Below, one piece after another: positions 1 to 8,378 of a stretch of 64,000 bases of DNA. The DNA is taken from contig LTDK01000173.1 of the NCBI GenBank assembly GCA_001642415.1, forward strand, positions 1 through 64,000, in the 5' to 3' direction. Positions within the stretch are counted from its first letter, which is position 1. Every line of letters starts with the position of its first letter. Made by a program: the position numbers and the translations under genes. Below the pieces are notes generated by a model, which did no database searches, was not told the DNA's origin, and saw nothing but the letters and a program-made list of their open reading frames with translations. The DNA comes from Nematocida ironsii (lineage: Eukaryota; Microsporidia).

Positions 1-527
1 TACGCATCTTCATCCTCCTCTACACCAAATGTATTTATGTTATTTAGCTTTAATAGATCGGATATTTTTCTTTTTTGTACTTGTATTTCTTCTGCTGTAT
101 AATAATCACACTTGGGAATAATTACTAATGTGTTTACTTTATTAGACAACAGTCTAAGTAGTACAATATCATAATCCTTTATACCTTTACTGGCTGGTGA
201 TGCAAATAGAACCATTAAATGTATACGAGAATCTTCTAAAAAAGGATCCCTTTGAATTTTTGTCTCTTCTAGTAAAAAACTCTTATACCGATCTCTTATG
301 AATATTTCTATCTGCTTGATTTTTGTATCTGTATTTCTGTCAGTGCCATACCCACAAGTGTCAAATATTTTTATTCCCTTCTTATTTATAAATATTTGAT
401 GTTCTGTGATGTCTCCTTCTGAGAGTAATTCAGCACTTGCCATGGATTTTATAAGTGAAGTTTTCCCAGTATTAGATGCACCTACAAAAAGAATATTTAT
501 ATTCTTATCCCTCTTCTTGTACTTCAT
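1..527 (-). CDS. Septin-like GTPase, partial (C-terminal part beyond left edge)
   Basis: The frame opens at an ATG ending at base 527 and runs off the left edge, giving about 175 codons. Visible GTPase motifs are a P-loop GASNTGKTS at residues 16-24, a switch-II DTCG at 56-59 (DTPG in most septins) and a G4-like PKCD at 138-141. The stretch at 102-141, with FASPASKGIKDYD followed by LLSNKVNTLVIIPKCD, follows the septin pattern of '[32 protein letters not shown]'. Septins are filament-forming GTPases of the cell cortex, and microsporidia are known to keep a small set. Which paralogue this is cannot be told, and the septin-unique element lies outside the window. Transcription runs leftward from a 376-bp gap shared with the 3' end of the next gene. 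Confidence 0.75.
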   Translation of the reverse strand, partial: MKYKKRDKNINILFVGASNTGKTSLIKSMASAELLSEGDITEHQIFINKKGIKIFDTCGYGTDRNTDTKIKQIEIFIRDRYKSFLLEETKIQRDPFLEDSRIHLMVLFASPASKGIKDYDIVLLRLLSNKVNTLVIIPKCDYYTAEEIQVQKRKISDLLKLNNINTFGVEEDEDA

Positions 528-903
528 TTGTTTATGCTTATGTTGTTATACATAATTTATCATGTATTATTTATTACATAATGTGTTTTATTTATTTTCC
601 TATGCTACAGTAGTATTATACATGTAATATACTTGTTGTTATATACACATTCTACTGTATTCTACTGTATTCTACAGGTACTTTAATAATAAAATTTAAA
701 TAAAGCTATTTAGCATATTATTCATAAGTTATACTTAAATAATACTTATACAGTATAAATATAAAATGTACATATTTATTTTAAAATAAAAAAATAAAAA
801 TACTGTAATTATATATTTAATAATAATATACGAAATAACCTTAAATATTGAATAATTTGAAGTATTTACTTACGTATACGTGATTATACCTACTAGTAAT
901 GAT
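528..903. other. AT-rich intergenic region
   Basis: This gap lies upstream of the septin-like gene and downstream of the large gene to its right. It is strongly AT-rich, with no convincing ORF. A short direct repeat of TTCTACTGTA (two full copies and a partial one) lies at about 650-676. It presumably holds the septin promoter, but no defined element was recognised. Confidence 0.5.
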
Positions 904-3900
904 TTAATTATACGGCTTAAAAAATACATCAAAAATATCATAATGTATTCCTAATTTAGACAGCATATAATTAATATTCTTTACAGTTATAGATACTTTA
1001 GAAATATCTGATATGTCAGATATATTTATAGGTGGTAAATTATTCAGTTCATGAATATTCTTCTTAAGTAAAGGACTAAGCTGCTCATACATGGGATTAT
1101 TATTTCTACTTACTAGAATATTGATACGATTTTTAAAGTCGGGGCATAAAACAGATGCGAAATGGCACTTACTTGAACCAAGTTTGGTATAAATACATAT
1201 TCCATACCTAAACATGTCTAGTGATTCGTGCTTTTTTTGAAGCATGCTTAGAAAGCATGAAAGTACTCTTTTTTTTCTTTCGCCTTGTATATTATTTTTT
1301 ATAATATTATTACACTTTGTGGTATTCTGTACTAAGTCCCAGTGATAATTTGTATAATCCTCTATGCCGTGCTGTATTCTTGTACGCCAGGATATATTTG
1401 CACTATAATTATTAATATTACTCTGTATAATGTTCATACTGTAACAGTCACAGTCTTCATAGGATGAATTTATGTCTAATATGCTAAAATCACTGTAGTA
1501 GTATGCCTTATTCTTATACTTATCTATTATTTCTAATGGTTTATACCTCCTGTTTACATGTACAGGTACTTCCAGTAAATTAGTAAATTCAATGGGGACT
1601 AAATCTTTATATTCAGTAAGGATATTAATGCGATACTTCTCTGATTTTAAAACATAAGGGCCTAAATACGTTGCAGATATCATTAACTTGGGTAGAAATA
1701 AAGGTATTCTTGGGAATAGACCGATTTTACTCTCTTCCTTACGCAGTTGAAGAATCTCCTTTTTCTCCTGGGAGTGTATTGTATAATTATTGAATAAGTC
1801 TGTGCCAAGTGGATTGTGCTGAGCAAATATAAATTCTGTGGTTTTTAGGTTTTCTTTTATATAATAAAAAACAACAGTAAAGCCAGAATTGGCCATTTCT
1901 TTAATGGTCTTCTCCATATCGTTATCTTTCTTGGGTTTTTTGCACTTTCTATCGCTTGTAGTATCTGGCATAATCATTGACCATTTGTTTTGGCTTTCAC
2001 TGTATTTAAATGGATACACATTATTACTGAATGAAGATTTCTTGCTCTGGCGTATATTAAAGGTCTTTTTTATATGCTCTACTATATCTGAAATAGTATG
2101 TATATAGTGATACTTATACGTATTGCGCGTATTTTTAACCACAAAAAATGGAAGGTGTATAATGTATACACGGTGCGTATGGTTGTCTATGAATTGGACA
2201 TGATAATGATGAGAGTGTGATAATTCTACACTGTCATACAATATATTCTCATAATTTGCTGTCCTGTTTGTTATTCTGTCTAATAGTCTTTTATCATGAG
2301 ATATAATCTCAGAATACTCGAGTGAAAGAGTGCACACACTAAAATTCGTGTCTATAATAGAATCCTTCCCCTTTAAAATAAGTATATTATTTGTGGGAAT
2401 TCCCGTATACTCTTTCATGTATAAATAGTTAGGCTTGTACATCGGCCTGGCTCTAGAGTTATACTGTATATGCGGTCTGATTTCTTTTATTTTTTCATTA
2501 ATGTATGTTTTATACGTATTCTTAGAATACATGTAAAAAACAGTGAATATCTTATAAACAAGGTTATACATGTCAATGCCACTGTACGTATTGAATGAAT
2601 AATTACGACTGGCTATCTGTATTTTTCTGCTTGCTTCTATTTTTATAGTATTCGAATTATGAATCTTTCCATATAAATACTGTATAATACAAAACAATTT
2701 GTGCTGCTGGTCAATATCCTCTAATAGTAAGACATGCGACTGAGTATCTTCTATTAAAGAGTACGGGATATAGAACAAATCTTCATATATTTCAGGTATG
2801 CTTAGAATCAATTGTATCTGCATTTTTATGCGTGAAATATCTGGTACGCTAATACTGTTTAGGTTTAGCTTATTCTGCTCCATGATTATTACAAGCATAC
2901 TCTCTGCATGCCATAATAGATTTATGCTTTTTCTAATGTAGATGTCACCAAGGGATATTTTCATAATATCATTAGAAGGAGCTCTATTATAAGAAGAAGA
3001 ATTAATCTCCATGTAATAACAAGTGGGTATCTCATTTAGCATGTACTTGTATAAATCCTTTATAAACCCATTGTAGTAGAACATATTATAGTTCTTAAAT
3101 ATCGGCTTGGCTATTTTGGGATTCTCTGCTAGATATTTAATAAGAAAAATTGACCTGCGCGCATCTCTTTGCTTGGCTGTGTATAAGCCCATCCAAATGT
3201 TCTTAGTTTTCTTGAGTTTACGAATTATGCCGTTACTAAACGAAAAATAAATCACATCACGCCTGCTCTTGTTATTCGCATAGAAATACAATATTACTTG
3301 GGTGGGCTTAAACCGATAAGTGTCTTTCATCAAGAGAACTTTATACTTGGCAAATGTGCTTATAGAGTTAACATAATCCATTGAATCTTTAAATACATAC
3401 TTTCTTGATATTTGACTGAATGACTCACAGGATGCATAGCTGCTCACTGAGGTGTCACTAGAATGTTCATTTTCTGAAAGGCTGTCAGATAGTTTATCTA
3501 ATTCCACAAAAGGACTGATTTCTCTGCTACTTTTCTTCTCAGAAGTTTTATCAAGCATCTTCTTCTTTTTAATTGTGCTCGTACTCTCTGAGTCTATTAA
3601 TGAAGTGATTTTTCTCTTTGAATTTCTAATTTCTTTTTTGGTATTTTTCTCATAGCTAATAACACTCCTTCTATCTCCTGATTCAGATACTTTCTCTTCA
3701 CATGTGGATTTATTGGGATTTCGGGTTATGTCCAAAGTAGATGCGTACGGCTCTATGTTCTCAACTTCAACCAGCTGGGTTGATGGTATTTGCATTAACT
3801 CATCTAAGGTTACATCATTCAAAGGTTCTTTTTCTATAGAAACACTTTCTTCCGCCCTCTTTTCTGTGGGGAATAGTTTATTTGCCATTTCTGTTATTTC

Positions 3901-4383
3901 ATTATAATAAATCGCAGGAATTGCCAGGTTAAACGTAGTGTTATTAAACAGTTTTTCAGACGCATAGTGGCACTGAAGTATCTCAAGGCTAGTATCAATG
4001 TGAATAGAAAGTATTTCATCTGTACCAATCGAACTGTTACTAAAATAGTCAATGCTTTGCTCATCTGGTGCACAAATAATCCTGATGTGTACACATAGTG
4101 CACTTACATATAACCAGTAAACATACAAAAGTACTTTTCGAATAGCCATCTTTCCTAATACTCCCATTGCAGTTACTAGATTGGATCGTAACCACCATAT
4201 TATACAGTGAATATTTCCATAAATTACATTATAAACCGACCTGTAGTATAATTTAAACCTACTGGCATACCTGGTCAGTTGATCAGATTCATGCAGTATA
4301 CATACCTTCAGTCTATTACCATCATATATTTGTTTAATGCTTTTATATTCTAAGTTGTTCTCTCTTCTGCTTCTTCTTTCCAT
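904..4383 (-). CDS. Large lineage-specific protein of unknown function, possible signal anchor
   Basis: This is an uninterrupted 1159-residue frame with no family I recognise. A hydrophobic segment at about residues 81-105 follows an internal methionine (residue 79, ATG at 4149) and reads like a signal peptide or signal anchor ending near IICAPDEQ. Translation from that ATG would give a conventional secretory start, so the true start is uncertain; the longest ATG frame is listed. Residues about 200-330 are rich in Lys, Ser and Glu and likely disordered. The remainder is Tyr/Ile/Asn-rich and AT-rich in its codons, like the other lineage-specific genes at 15068 and 31459, but I saw no clear sequence similarity to them. 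A host-exposed role is only an inference. Confidence 0.75.
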   Translation of the reverse strand: MERRSRRENNLEYKSIKQIYDGNRLKVCILHESDQLTRYASRFKLYYRSVYNVIYGNIHCIIWWLRSNLVTAMGVLGKMAIRKVLLYVYWLYVSALCVHIRIICAPDEQSIDYFSNSSIGTDEILSIHIDTSLEILQCHYASEKLFNNTTFNLAIPAIYYNEITEMANKLFPTEKRAEESVSIEKEPLNDVTLDELMQIPSTQLVEVENIEPYASTLDITRNPNKSTCEEKVSESGDRRSVISYEKNTKKEIRNSKRKITSLIDSESTSTIKKKKMLDKTSEKKSSREISPFVELDKLSDSLSENEHSSDTSVSSYASCESFSQISRKYVFKDSMDYVNSISTFAKYKVLLMKDTYRFKPTQVILYFYANNKSRRDVIYFSFSNGIIRKLKKTKNIWMGLYTAKQRDARRSIFLIKYLAENPKIAKPIFKNYNMFYYNGFIKDLYKYMLNEIPTCYYMEINSSSYNRAPSNDIMKISLGDIYIRKSINLLWHAESMLVIIMEQNKLNLNSISVPDISRIKMQIQLILSIPEIYEDLFYIPYSLIEDTQSHVLLLEDIDQQHKLFCIIQYLYGKIHNSNTIKIEASRKIQIASRNYSFNTYSGIDMYNLVYKIFTVFYMYSKNTYKTYINEKIKEIRPHIQYNSRARPMYKPNYLYMKEYTGIPTNNILILKGKDSIIDTNFSVCTLSLEYSEIISHDKRLLDRITNRTANYENILYDSVELSHSHHYHVQFIDNHTHRVYIIHLPFFVVKNTRNTYKYHYIHTISDIVEHIKKTFNIRQSKKSSFSNNVYPFKYSESQNKWSMIMPDTTSDRKCKKPKKDNDMEKTIKEMANSGFTVVFYYIKENLKTTEFIFAQHNPLGTDLFNNYTIHSQEKKEILQLRKEESKIGLFPRIPLFLPKLMISATYLGPYVLKSEKYRINILTEYKDLVPIEFTNLLEVPVHVNRRYKPLEIIDKYKNKAYYYSDFSILDINSSYEDCDCYSMNIIQSNINNYSANISWRTRIQHGIEDYTNYHWDLVQNTTKCNNIIKNNIQGERKKRVLSCFLSMLQKKHESLDMFRYGICIYTKLGSSKCHFASVLCPDFKNRINILVSRNNNPMYEQLSPLLKKNIHELNNLPPINISDISDISKVSITVKNINYMLSKLGIHYDIFDVFFKPYN

Positions 4384-4588
4384 TCTGTTGCTTTCTGCTT
4401 TTAATTTTAGATTTTTTGCATATAATACATTTTGATTTCTGGCTTTATTAAATATGCACAGCCTGGTATGCGCACTTCACAAGAATACAAAAATTTAAAT
4501 GCGCAGAAATGCTATAAGCGTAATGTTTTTATTTTTACTATTGCATTATTAATTCTCCTTCTAGTCTAAATATTTAACCATGCAACAA

Positions 4589-6217
4589 TTAATCCCAGTC
4601 AAGGTTTTTCTGTATTTTTATCTTTTCGTTTAATGCAGGTGCTGTCTTATGCTTGATTTCCTGTGTTTCATAGAAGTGCTGTCCGCCTTCTTCTCTCTTC
4701 TTGAAAGATGGGGACTGCCGAGAACTGTTTCCGCGGTGGGACTTTGGAGATTTCATTTGTGCAATCTCATGCAGGAATTCTGGCACCTCTTGCTTGGCCT
4801 TTTTTAATATCTCAATGAGAGGTGCAGCCTGTGCATGGTCATCCCTGGCAAAGAAAGTGATTGAGCGGCCGGTCTTTCCTGCTCTGCCGGTTCTTCCTAT
4901 TCTGTGTATGTACTCCTTTACATCATTTGGCATCATGTAGTTTAATACTAGAGCAATTCCAGGGACATCCAGGCCACGTGCAGCAATGGAAGTAGCAATA
5001 AGAATTGGAACGTCTCCTTTAAACTCCTTAAGTGCGTACTCTCTTTCCATCTGTGTTTTGTCTCCGTGCAGAGTAGTACAGTTAATTCCATTTCCGTGTA
5101 AATAATCTGAGAGTACAGCACAGTCGTCCTTCTTCTCAACGAATATAACTATCTTTGGTAGTTCACTCCCTCCACTCTTCTGTCCTGGTGAGTCCTGTGC
5201 TTGCTTGCTTGTATTTTTATGCTTGTCTCCCCACTGCAGAACAGGCACCGTATATTTAGCCTGTACAAATGCTTTCTTCTCTATGGCTGCGCTTGGCTTA
5301 TACCCATACTCCAGCAAAATTTTCATTAACTTCTCATTTCTCTTTGCCTGCCTCTTGCTTGGCTCTTCTATATAAATTATCTCCTGTGTAATGCTCTCTA
5401 TTGGCCCATTACCCACATGAACTTCTTCTGGTGTGTTTTGAAAGAACTCCTTGGCTAGCCTCTGCACCGCAGGAGGGAAAGTGGCGGAGAACATCATTGT
5501 CTGTCTTCTCTTATTTGGACTGAGTGCGCCAAGAATAGATCTAATCTGCTTCTCGAACCCCATGTCAAGCATTCTATCAGCCTCATCAAATATCAGCACT
5601 TGCACATTTTTAAGATTCAGTGGGTGATACTGATCAAACACAAAATCCTGAATTCTCCCAGGAGTACCGATTAGTAAGTCCACACCCTTTGATAATGACG
5701 ATGCCTGGCCTTTCTTCTCAACTCCACCATATATACAGGCAGATGTAATTGACATCCCTTCAGAAAGAATACATGCTTCAGCGTGTATCTGCATAGCCAA
5801 CTCACGCGTTGGAGCTAGAACTAGTGCACTCACAGTCTTTCTTGGTGTTTTGAATAAACTGCCCCTATCTGCATATCCACGCACTTTCCTCTCTGTGACA
5901 TTCACTGAGTTCAGAAAGTTTATGGTTGGAACAAGGAATGAAATCGTCTTTCCCATGCCCGTGGGAGCAGATATTAACAAGTCCTTCCCGTGCATTCCTA
6001 ATGGCACAACATACTTCTGAACAATTGAAGGAGTTGTTATGCTGTTCTTCTCCATGTTCTCCAGTATTTTCTGTGTAATTAATTGCCCTTTAAACGAAGT
6101 AATTGGCGTTATCTTCTCTTTTGTTTTGGTTTTTGTTTTTATTCCATTCTCTTCATGTTCTACGAACTGTTCTTCATGCCGGCTCATGCTCGGCGGTGTA
6201 TAATTAATTTCATTCAT
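4589..6217 (-). CDS. DED1: DEAD-box RNA helicase, Ded1/DDX3 type
   Basis: The 542-residue protein has the full DEAD-box set: Q-motif glutamine near 67, APTGMGKT (84-91), APTREL (135-140), TPGRI (185-189), DEAD (211-214), SAT (244-246), ARGLD (413-417) and HRIGRTGR (438-445). The sequence around DEADRMLDMGFE and the tail KKAKQEVPEFLHE resemble Ded1/DDX3, which unwinds mRNA during translation initiation in the cytoplasm. The linker between the two RecA domains (about 285-352) is longer than usual and contains a Lys/Gln/Ser-rich insert. The C-terminal tail is short and polar. Its start lies 19 bp from the stop of the next leftward gene (CAC2), so the pair is tightly packed. Another DEAD-box subfamily cannot be fully excluded. 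Confidence 0.85.
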   Translation of the reverse strand: MNEINYTPPSMSRHEEQFVEHEENGIKTKTKTKEKITPITSFKGQLITQKILENMEKNSITTPSIVQKYVVPLGMHGKDLLISAPTGMGKTISFLVPTINFLNSVNVTERKVRGYADRGSLFKTPRKTVSALVLAPTRELAMQIHAEACILSEGMSITSACIYGGVEKKGQASSLSKGVDLLIGTPGRIQDFVFDQYHPLNLKNVQVLIFDEADRMLDMGFEKQIRSILGALSPNKRRQTMMFSATFPPAVQRLAKEFFQNTPEEVHVGNGPIESITQEIIYIEEPSKRQAKRNEKLMKILLEYGYKPSAAIEKKAFVQAKYTVPVLQWGDKHKNTSKQAQDSPGQKSGGSELPKIVIFVEKKDDCAVLSDYLHGNGINCTTLHGDKTQMEREYALKEFKGDVPILIATSIAARGLDVPGIALVLNYMMPNDVKEYIHRIGRTGRAGKTGRSITFFARDDHAQAAPLIEILKKAKQEVPEFLHEIAQMKSPKSHRGNSSRQSPSFKKREEGGQHFYETQEIKHKTAPALNEKIKIQKNLDWD

Positions 6218-6236
6218 TTTATGGTTGCAAATTTTT

Positions 6237-7604
6237 TTATGCTTCTAGTCTTTTATACAGAAGCACATTCGTTAAAAACCCATCACATGAGGATATAATT
6301 AGTGACAAAATGTCCTGGTCGTCCTGAATTGGCTTTATATCTGTAATGGGAAGGAATGAACAGTCAACAATCCTGAACACAAGAGAATACTCCTTTGTTG
6401 TAAAAATATACACATTTCTTCCCTCAGATACTATTAAGTACTCAGAAGTGCATACAGTGCATATAGTTGGTGAAGGAAATGGCGTGATTGTTTTTATGAC
6501 TTTATACTCTGGGGGTGATAAAATATGAACAGCATTTATCCCCTCATACGTCGCAGAAGGTAGATATAAAAGACCATCCTCAGAGAAGGAAAGTCTTCTA
6601 AAGAAAAAGGTGTGTTTGTCAGTTATTAATGATTTCTTACATAATTTTTGAATTGCTTTCCCTGAGTCATTGAATACTTTCAGGACTCGGTCATTTCCTA
6701 CACTTGCAAATATTTCATCAGTGCACGCAATTCCCTGTACTATATCCTTATGCGCCTGCTTGGATGAAATGCACTTAGCAAATACGTCCTGCACATACTC
6801 CTCTAGTACCCTAAATTTAACTGATTTATGCGGTTTGTCTAGTGAGCTATTTCCCTTGGTTTGAGATGCCTTCTTTGGGCTGCTCTGCACTGCCAAGTTA
6901 TTACTGCTCGGGATTATCTCGTGGTCTTCTGATGTGCTTTGACTTATTTCAGGCATATGCAGTGTATCGCATTTTAAAACCTCAGTACTTCCAGTTATTT
7001 CAAGTGCACCTGCGGTGTTTACTGAAAGATTCTCGGTATTTTCAGACTCTGCAGTAGATTTGGAAGTGTTCTCATTTCTCGGATTGTTAAATAGCTTATA
7101 CTGCTCTATTCGACCAGAAGATACACCCACTAGAATCTTCTCCTGGAACCATTTTACTTCATATATGTCTGTACTATCTGCACCTCTAACTTGAATAGGC
7201 TGCCCCGTATACTTTTTGTCTTCCTCCTCGGGTGTACTTTCTAGAATACTTTGCATATCCCACGCATAAACTGCACCAGTGTCTCCACCAGATAGTAAAT
7301 ATTTCCCATCTTTACTGAATTGTAGAGAATTAACACTGCCCCTGTGCTTATTTAATGTATAAATGTGAATTATACTGCATCCTTCAGTAAGAACTGTTTT
7401 ATACTCAAAGCACTCTTTTGGCTCTTCTCCAGTGTACGTATACTCCCATAGCCTAATTGCTTTATCACCACCAGCAGTTGCAATTATTGTCTTTCCCTTT
7501 GCTTTCATAACATCTACAGCAAATATCGCTGACTCTTCATGGAATTGTAAATTTAGCTTTACGACCGTACACCTTTCTCTCATGGAAAGAAAAAATACGC
7601 ACAT
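6237..7604 (-). CDS. CAC2: Chromatin assembly factor 1 p60 subunit-like WD40 protein
   Basis: The 455-residue WD40 protein starts with a short region like CAF-1 p60, where the family opens 'MKV..EIAWHNKEPVYSLDF' and this protein has VKLNLQFHEESAIFAVD. The block FFFRRLSFSEDGLLYLPSA (about 333-351) matches the p60/Cac2 signature SFFRRLSFTPDGSLLLTPA. CAF-1 deposits H3-H4 on newly replicated DNA. A low-complexity Ser/Thr/Asn segment (about 172-262) interrupts the propeller. Methionine 8 (ATG at 7583) fits the family N-terminus better than methionine 1, and either could be used. HIRA/Hir1 is the main alternative, but it lacks this RRLSF pattern and is longer. Confidence 0.75.
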   Translation of the reverse strand: MCVFFLSMRERCTVVKLNLQFHEESAIFAVDVMKAKGKTIIATAGGDKAIRLWEYTYTGEEPKECFEYKTVLTEGCSIIHIYTLNKHRGSVNSLQFSKDGKYLLSGGDTGAVYAWDMQSILESTPEEEDKKYTGQPIQVRGADSTDIYEVKWFQEKILVGVSSGRIEQYKLFNNPRNENTSKSTAESENTENLSVNTAGALEITGSTEVLKCDTLHMPEISQSTSEDHEIIPSSNNLAVQSSPKKASQTKGNSSLDKPHKSVKFRVLEEYVQDVFAKCISSKQAHKDIVQGIACTDEIFASVGNDRVLKVFNDSGKAIQKLCKKSLITDKHTFFFRRLSFSEDGLLYLPSATYEGINAVHILSPPEYKVIKTITPFPSPTICTVCTSEYLIVSEGRNVYIFTTKEYSLVFRIVDCSFLPITDIKPIQDDQDILSLIISSCDGFLTNVLLYKRLEA

Positions 7605-7735
7605 ATTTATACATTTAAATTATTTCAAGATATTTAATTGTTCTTAAATACCCAAAAATTACTACACAAAATTATAAAGTACAGTATTTATTACTATACA
7701 TACAGCAAATACAGGTGGATTCTGTGTATGGTACA
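7605..7735. other. Short AT-rich gap between CAC2 and the small secreted ORF
   Basis: Nothing specific was recognised in this short AT-rich stretch. It would be the promoter of CAC2 and the 3' flank of the small secreted-peptide ORF. Confidence 0.4.
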
Positions 7736-7900
7736 CTATGATTTATTCTGTGGTTGTGCAATATACTTGTATTGTAGTGATATATCTGCTGCTGCTTTCT
7801 CTTCAGATGAAGGTCTTGGATTTGCTGTTATTTCAAATTCTGCTGAAAATACGTATGCTAAGGATATCACATATATAACAGTCTGTTTAAGAACATTCAT
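7736..7900 (-). CDS. Putative small secreted peptide (54 aa)
   Basis: This is a short ATG-initiated frame on the minus strand in an otherwise gene-free interval. The product starts MNVLKQTVIYVISLAYVFSA, a textbook signal peptide: a short polar region with a lysine, a hydrophobic core, then a small residue (Ala20) before Glu21. The predicted mature part is about 34 residues, charged and polar, with PRPSSEEKAAAD in the middle and no cysteines. The clean separation of a hydrophobic leader from a hydrophilic mature part is unlike random AT-rich translation, which is why I call it. No family was recognised. A host-directed or spore-coat peptide is possible but unproven. Confidence 0.5.
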   Translation of the reverse strand: MNVLKQTVIYVISLAYVFSAEFEITANPRPSSEEKAAADISLQYKYIAQPQNKS

Positions 7901-8378
7901 TATTTAACCATACAAATTTGTATTTAACCAAAAGTCTCTGTTTGTTTGCATATCCACCAATTAATCAGTATATTATTCGTTGCCTGTGTATGAAATATGA
8001 CAGCATACATACACCACACAGTAAATACTCTAAATACTGTTTTAAACAACTAAATGTACTGTTTATGTACGACATATTTACTGGATTTTCACAAATATTA
8101 TGAATTTTGGGTTATACCTGTATAAAATAACGGTTATTTATGTGATATAGCATAAACAGCAGTTTTATATTGAATTTAATGATTTTATTTCTGATTTATT
8201 TTGATTTTTAATGGTTTGCTTTGAAATATAACCCGAAAGTATGAAGAGTCCTCTCCTATAAGCACATGCACTAAAAATAATACACTTTAAAAGAAAAATC
8301 ATAGAATATTCTTTATGTGTGGTATTATTCCTGTTAAAATTGTCTTTTTGCTATTATCGTAATAGGGCAGTTATTTCT
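7901..8378. other. AT-rich intergenic region
   Basis: This gap lies between the small secreted ORF and the 3' end of the beta'-COP gene. Plus-strand frames here are short and low in complexity. A single AACCCGAAAG element (compare the recurrent intergenic motif) lies near 8229-8238, and a GGGTTAT half-site near 8109. I saw nothing else. Confidence 0.4.
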
